From Methyloceanibacter sp. wino2 (GTDB taxonomy: Bacteria; Pseudomonadota; Alphaproteobacteria; Rhizobiales; Methyloligellaceae), in assembly GCF_003071365.1 (NCBI RefSeq), contig NZ_CP028960.1:2338501-2402500 (forward strand): a DNA stretch of 64,000 nt, written 5' to 3'. Positions within the stretch are counted from its first letter, which is position 1. Every line of letters starts with the position of its first letter. The notes under the pieces were generated by a model. That model did no database searches. It saw only the letters and a list, made by a program, of their open reading frames with translations, and was not told the DNA's origin. Of the stretch, positions 60,510 to 64,000 are shown one piece after another. The position numbers and the translations under genes are program-made.

Positions 60510-61166
60510 TTAGGTGTTGTCCTCATCGTCGTCCGGTCCGTCGGGTGCATCTGGGGCCGGGGCGCTGCCGGGTGCGGCTGCCGGCGGCTTGGGGCCGCCA
60601 GGGCCGCGCTTGCCGTGCTTCCAGCCATGATGCCGTGCCATGCGGTCACGGAGCTGCTGCTCGATCTGCGAAACCTTCTCGAGCTGTTCCGGCGTCAGGG
60701 TCGTCCTGAGCTTGGCGACGGCGGCCTTCAGCTTCTCGGCGTCTTCGCCGCGCTCGATCGCGCGGTCGGCGAGACCCTCGGCCATCGAGAACGGGGCGGG
60801 CGTGTCACCCGGCGCCATCTTGGCGGGGCCGCCCGGACGCATGAACGGCGGCTTCATGGTCGCCTGCAGGGCGTCGGTGAAATCGCGCCAGTCGTCGAGC
60901 TGTTCGGCGCGGATGCCGATCTGCGTCTCCATCGCGCTCAGGCGCGAGGCCAGACGGTCAGGACCCTTGGGGCCCCTGTGCGCTCCGTGCTTGCCATATT
61001 TACCGTGCTTGCCGCGCTCGCACATTTTGCCTTTCGGGCCGTCGCCGCGGGATCCGGGATAGGCCCAGGCCTTCTCGGTGCCGGTTGCCAGGGTGACTGC
61101 CGTGAGGCCGGCGACGCTGAGAGCGCCGGCGACCGCGACGGTCGCAAGTGTCTTGGTCAGCTTCAT
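60510..61166 (-). CDS. Spy/CpxP (LTXXQ)-like exported protein
   Basis: 218 residues. A signal peptide (about 1-35, ending AWA) is followed by a His/Lys/Gly-rich N-terminal part ([18 protein letters not shown]), a helical middle and the LTXXQ-type motif [20 protein letters not shown] (about 156-175). The end is Pro/Asp-rich and very acidic (PDDDEDN). CpxP-type proteins guard periplasmic proteins and damp envelope-stress signalling. The gene is divergent from a response regulator and sensor kinase, the classic cpxP-cpxRA type arrangement. Confidence 0.75.
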   Translation of the reverse strand: MKLTKTLATVAVAGALSVAGLTAVTLATGTEKAWAYPGSRGDGPKGKMCERGKHGKYGKHGAHRGPKGPDRLASRLSAMETQIGIRAEQLDDWRDFTDALQATMKPPFMRPGGPAKMAPGDTPAPFSMAEGLADRAIERGEDAEKLKAAVAKLRTTLTPEQLEKVSQIEQQLRDRMARHHGWKHGKRGPGGPKPPAAAPGSAPAPDAPDGPDDDEDNT

Positions 61167-61360
61167 TTGACGTGCATCCTTGTCTGTTGCTGCTGAACTG
61201 AGATTTAGCGCTCATACGTTGCGGGCCTAGTTCTCCCGCGTATCGGAACGTTTCCGGGCCCTGCAAATTTGTGTCGAAACATTGCTGGGGCGGCATCCAT
61301 GCACTTTCGTAACAACATGGGTCTCGTGGGCGGCGCCGAGAGGCGCTAGAAGACGCTTCC

Positions 61361-62080
61361 ATGACTACGCCGCCACGAATCCTCGTCGTCGATGACGACC
61401 CCGAAATCCGGAAGCTCCTCGCGCGCTATGTGGAGAGCCAGGGCTTCCGCGTGCTGCTGGCCGCCAGTTGCCGCGAATTGCATGAGCAATTGGCGACCCA
61501 TCACGTGGACCTCGTCGTCCTCGACGTCATGCTTCCCGACGGATCGGGCCTGGACGCTTGCCGCGATCTCAGAGCTTCCCGGTCCAATGTCCCCATCATT
61601 CTCCTGACGGCCCTCAAGGAGGACGTGGATCGCATCATCGGGCTTGAGATCGGCGCCGACGACTATCTCGGCAAGCCGTTCAACCCGCGCGAGCTGATCG
61701 CCCGTGTGCGGGCCGTCTTGCGACGCCGCGGGGATGCGCCCGCCGAGGCGCCGATCGAGAAGGTTTACCGCTTCGAGGAGTACACGGCGGACCCGCAGAC
61801 GCGCTCCGTCACCGGCCCGAAAGGCGACGTCGATCTGACGGGCGCCGAGTTTGATCTTCTCAAGACATTTCTGGAGCGCCCCGGGCGCGTGCTGTCGCGC
61901 GACCAACTTCTCGATCTGACGCGGGGACGTGAGGGCGACGGGTTCGACCGGTCCATCGACGTCCTCATCAGCCGGTTGCGGCGGAAGCTCGGCGGCCGGG
62001 GCACGCAGCTCATCAAGACGGTTCGCAACGGCGGCTACCAGCTCGCCGTGAAGGTCGATTCCGAGGACGGCCCCGCATGA
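61361..62080 (+). CDS. OmpR-family response regulator
   Basis: 239 residues. Receiver domain 6-118 with acidic DDD (11-13), the phosphoacceptor D55 in LVVLDVMLPDGSG and the conserved lysine near 106; a C-terminal OmpR winged helix (about 140-235) with RDQLLDLTRGREGDGFDRSIDVLISRLRRKLGG. The stop overlaps the kinase start (ATGA), so translation is coupled. Target genes likely include the divergent Spy/CpxP-like gene. Confidence 0.93.
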   Translation: MTTPPRILVVDDDPEIRKLLARYVESQGFRVLLAASCRELHEQLATHHVDLVVLDVMLPDGSGLDACRDLRASRSNVPIILLTALKEDVDRIIGLEIGADDYLGKPFNPRELIARVRAVLRRRGDAPAEAPIEKVYRFEEYTADPQTRSVTGPKGDVDLTGAEFDLLKTFLERPGRVLSRDQLLDLTRGREGDGFDRSIDVLISRLRRKLGGRGTQLIKTVRNGGYQLAVKVDSEDGPA

Positions 62081-63351
62081 ACACCCTCCGTGTGAAAATT
62101 TCGGTTCTGCTCGTGATCGCGATCGTCTCGGTCATGGCGCTCATGACCTTCGTGCTGTTTCTGCTGCTCGGGCCACCGCCCCGGTCGGGCCACGCTCTCG
62201 ATATCGCGGCGAAACAAGTCGCCATGGTTGCGGAATTGGCCGCCAAGTCGCCCGAAACCCTTCGGCTGCGCCCGGAGACGCGCGGCCATCCCTATAGCCG
62301 CACGACCGATGCGCTGCGGGAGAAGCTCAAAGAGCGTGGCTACAACATCGACGTAGTCGTGACGCACTCGCGCCGCTGGCGCCCCGGGTCGCTTGCCGTC
62401 TGGATTCCCATTCAAGACAAAGGCTGGTTGCCGATGCCCATCACGCGGCTGCCGCCCCAGGGCGTGCCGTGGTGGGCGCTTCTGCGCTGGCTGTTCCTCA
62501 TCACCGTGGGCGCGACGGCGGTCGCCGTTTTTGCCTCGAGCCGCATGGTGCGTCCGCTGGTGTTTCTGGAGAACGCCGTGGAGTCCGTGGGACCGGACGG
62601 CATGATGTCCGAATTGCCCGAAAAGGGGCCGGCGGAGGTTCGCGCTACGGCGCGCGCGCTCAACTCGCTATCGGCTCGTCTGAAGCGCGCGATGGAAAGC
62701 CGGATGCGGCTCGTGGCCGCTGCCGGTCACGACATGCGCACGCCCATCACCCGCATGCGGCTGCGCGCCGAGTTTGTGCCGGACGAGGAGGACCGGGAGA
62801 AATGGCTCAACGACATCGACGAGCTGGAGCGCATTGCCGATAGCGCGATCCTGCTTGTGCGCGAGGAGACCGGCGCGGAGGCGCCGGAGCGGGTCGATCT
62901 CGACGATCTCGTCGGGAGCATCTGCACGGAGCTCAAACAGCAGGACTTCGACGTCACCTTGGCGGCCACCCATCCGGTCACCGTTCTGGCGGGGCGCCTC
63001 AAGCTGAACCGCGCCTTGCGCAATCTCATCATCAATGCGGCCACGCACGGCGTTCGCGCCCGGGTCGGTGTCGGCGGCGACGGCACCAACGCCATGGTCA
63101 CCATCGAAGACGATGGCCCCGGCATTCCTGAAGAGGTTCTCGGTCAGGTCTTCGAGCCGTTCTTCCGGGCCGATCCCGCGCGGCGCCAGAACATCCCCGG
63201 CGCCGGGCTCGGGCTGACCATTGCCCATGAGATCGTGACGCGGGCGGGCGGCAGCATCCAGATCGTCAATCGGCCCGGCGGCGGCCTGCTGCAGACCGTC
63301 TTCCTGCCCGAGCTGCGGGAGCCGGAAACGGCGGACACGGACAGCGCTTGA
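62077..63351 (+). CDS. Membrane sensor histidine kinase
   Basis: 424 residues: two transmembrane helices (about 8-32 and 134-155) with a ~100-residue periplasmic sensor between, a HAMP linker (about 157-210), then the dimerisation/phosphoacceptor helix AAAGHDMRTPITRM (H218), N-box NLIINAATHG (N320), G1 DDGPGIPEE and G2 GAGLGLTIAHEIV. It should phosphorylate the coupled response regulator in response to an envelope signal. Confidence 0.93.
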   Translation: MNTLRVKISVLLVIAIVSVMALMTFVLFLLLGPPPRSGHALDIAAKQVAMVAELAAKSPETLRLRPETRGHPYSRTTDALREKLKERGYNIDVVVTHSRRWRPGSLAVWIPIQDKGWLPMPITRLPPQGVPWWALLRWLFLITVGATAVAVFASSRMVRPLVFLENAVESVGPDGMMSELPEKGPAEVRATARALNSLSARLKRAMESRMRLVAAAGHDMRTPITRMRLRAEFVPDEEDREKWLNDIDELERIADSAILLVREETGAEAPERVDLDDLVGSICTELKQQDFDVTLAATHPVTVLAGRLKLNRALRNLIINAATHGVRARVGVGGDGTNAMVTIEDDGPGIPEEVLGQVFEPFFRADPARRQNIPGAGLGLTIAHEIVTRAGGSIQIVNRPGGGLLQTVFLPELREPETADTDSA

Positions 63352-63412
63352 GTATCGTCACAGGCACGGGAGATAGTACCCCGTGATCGCCGATCTTTAG
63401 CGGAGGAACCCG

Positions 63413-63817
63413 ATGCGCGTTTTGATACCGATGGCTCTAGGGACGAGCTTGCTGGCCGCCGGCCCGGCGTTCGCGGAAGAGAAGTCCATCTGCGACAACG
63501 CGCAAACCACGATCGAGATCGGCGAGTGCGTCGGCAAGGAATACAAGAAGGCCGATGCGGAGCTGAATGCGGTGTGGAAGGAGGTCATGGCGACCTTCAA
63601 GAACAACGACTACATGCCCGCCGAGGATCTGAAGGCCTGGAAGGACACGCTTCTGGCCTCACAGCGCGACTGGATCAAGTTCAAGGAAGAAGACTGCGAG
63701 GCCGTTGGCTACGAGTGGTTCGGCGGTACGGGCCGCTCCAATGCCGTTGTCTTTTGCCTTCTCCACCACACGACCGCCCGGACCAAGGATCTGAAGGCCC
63801 GCTTCCTCGAGCGGTAG
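63413..63817 (+). CDS. Lysozyme inhibitor LprI family protein
   Basis: 134 residues. A signal peptide (about 1-22, ending AFA) precedes four cysteines (C27, C39, C94, C115) and the LprI pattern CDNAQTTIEIGECVGKEYKKADAELNAVWKEVM ... LLASQRDWIKFKEEDCEA. Relatives bind lysozyme or other envelope targets in the periplasm; the role here is unproven. It lies 60 bases after the kinase gene. Confidence 0.85.
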   Translation: MRVLIPMALGTSLLAAGPAFAEEKSICDNAQTTIEIGECVGKEYKKADAELNAVWKEVMATFKNNDYMPAEDLKAWKDTLLASQRDWIKFKEEDCEAVGYEWFGGTGRSNAVVFCLLHHTTARTKDLKARFLER

Positions 63818-63838
63818 CGACAGGGCGGGCGAGAGGCC

Positions 63839-64000
63839 TTAGGCGTGATACGGCGCGGGTAATTTGTGCTCGGTCGGCGCAACACAGGCGAGGGCGGTGT
63901 TTGGCCTTCGTATCAGAGCGCGGCTTCCTTTCGAGACGGGAGCCTCCGCCGGCACGGTGGTTGCCGGCATATGGGCCTGAACGAGCCGGCGGAATTCCGG
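63839..64000 (-). CDS. Partial hypothetical protein, C-terminal 53 residues
   Basis: An open minus-strand frame runs from the right edge to TAA at 63839-63841. The visible end is PATTVPAEAPVSKGSRALIRR and TEHKLPAPYHA, with third-base GC of about 70%. No family recognised and the start is outside the window. A chance frame of 53 codons is possible in GC-rich DNA. Confidence 0.4.
   Translation of the reverse strand, partial: PEFRRLVQAHMPATTVPAEAPVSKGSRALIRRPNTALACVAPTEHKLPAPYHA

Overview
The window is a stretch of GC-rich alphaproteobacterial chromosome, most likely order Hyphomicrobiales (Rhizobiales). This is inferred from lineage-typical genes seen here: the alphaproteobacterial aa3 oxidase subunit IV peptide next to split pntAA/pntAB/pntB, TrcR (DUF1013), an RcdA-type DUF1465 protein, DUF1192, DUF465, DUF4164 and DUF1622 proteins, a cysteine-free L31, and the order purK-purE near rpsU. 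A Hyphomicrobium/Methyloceanibacter-like genus is plausible but cannot be proven from the sequence alone. There is no tRNA, rRNA, insertion sequence, prophage or CRISPR array. About seventy genes are densely packed, mostly housekeeping.

Layout. 0-5.8 kb: PepF C-terminus, a DUF6790 membrane protein, a DUF411 metal-binding protein, an EEP-family hydrolase, an ABC1/UbiB kinase-like protein, then a DoxX-cupin-VOC run. 5.9-9.2 kb: COX IV and the proton-translocating transhydrogenase operon, closed by a terminator facing a Crp/Fnr regulator. 10-19 kb: hydrolase, Rieske protein, rpsU, purK/purE, paired DUF465 proteins, cytochrome c, a SpoIIAA-like protein and a glutamine/proline-rich SH3 protein. 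19-30 kb: a minus-strand operon (radical SAM, TfoX-like, frameshifted glutaminyl cyclotransferase, cupin), then tautomerase/acyl-CoA ligase, trcR, a collagen-like lipoprotein, a frameshifted YheT-type hydrolase, quinone oxidoreductase, DUF1192, a structured small-RNA candidate and rcdA. 30-38 kb: PiT phosphate transporter with a Pho box, stand-alone lpxD, cold-shock gene, potassium channel, and a zinc-type TonB receptor with a histidine-rich partner and two Zur-like boxes. 38.5-44.8 kb: an accessory-looking segment (Ntn hydrolase, amidohydrolase plus an amidohydrolase fragment, phosphoesterase, DUF1254 protein, Arg-rich secreted peptide) with less biased codon use. 45-54 kb: rpmE, DoxD-like protein, ABC exporter, a MotA/MotB-like envelope pair, inositol monophosphatase, efp, Sel1-repeat protein, ThiE-like protein. 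54-64 kb: DUF4164, zapA, probable 6S RNA, YmdB-type phosphoesterase, a major porin, YebC, diacylglycerol kinase, glycosyltransferase, and a Spy/CpxP-like protein divergent from a two-component system.

The most useful observations are: (1) three genes (glutaminyl cyclotransferase, YheT-type hydrolase, Sel1 protein) each read correctly if one missing base is restored, which points to assembly error or gene decay; (2) a zinc-uptake module with histidine-rich proteins on both sides and tandem palindromic operators; (3) a consensus-like Pho box before the phosphate transporter; (4) two structured RNAs, one very probably 6S RNA after zapA and one uncharacterised between DUF1192 and rcdA. I found no convincing large undescribed system; the zinc module and the rcdA-linked RNA come nearest.
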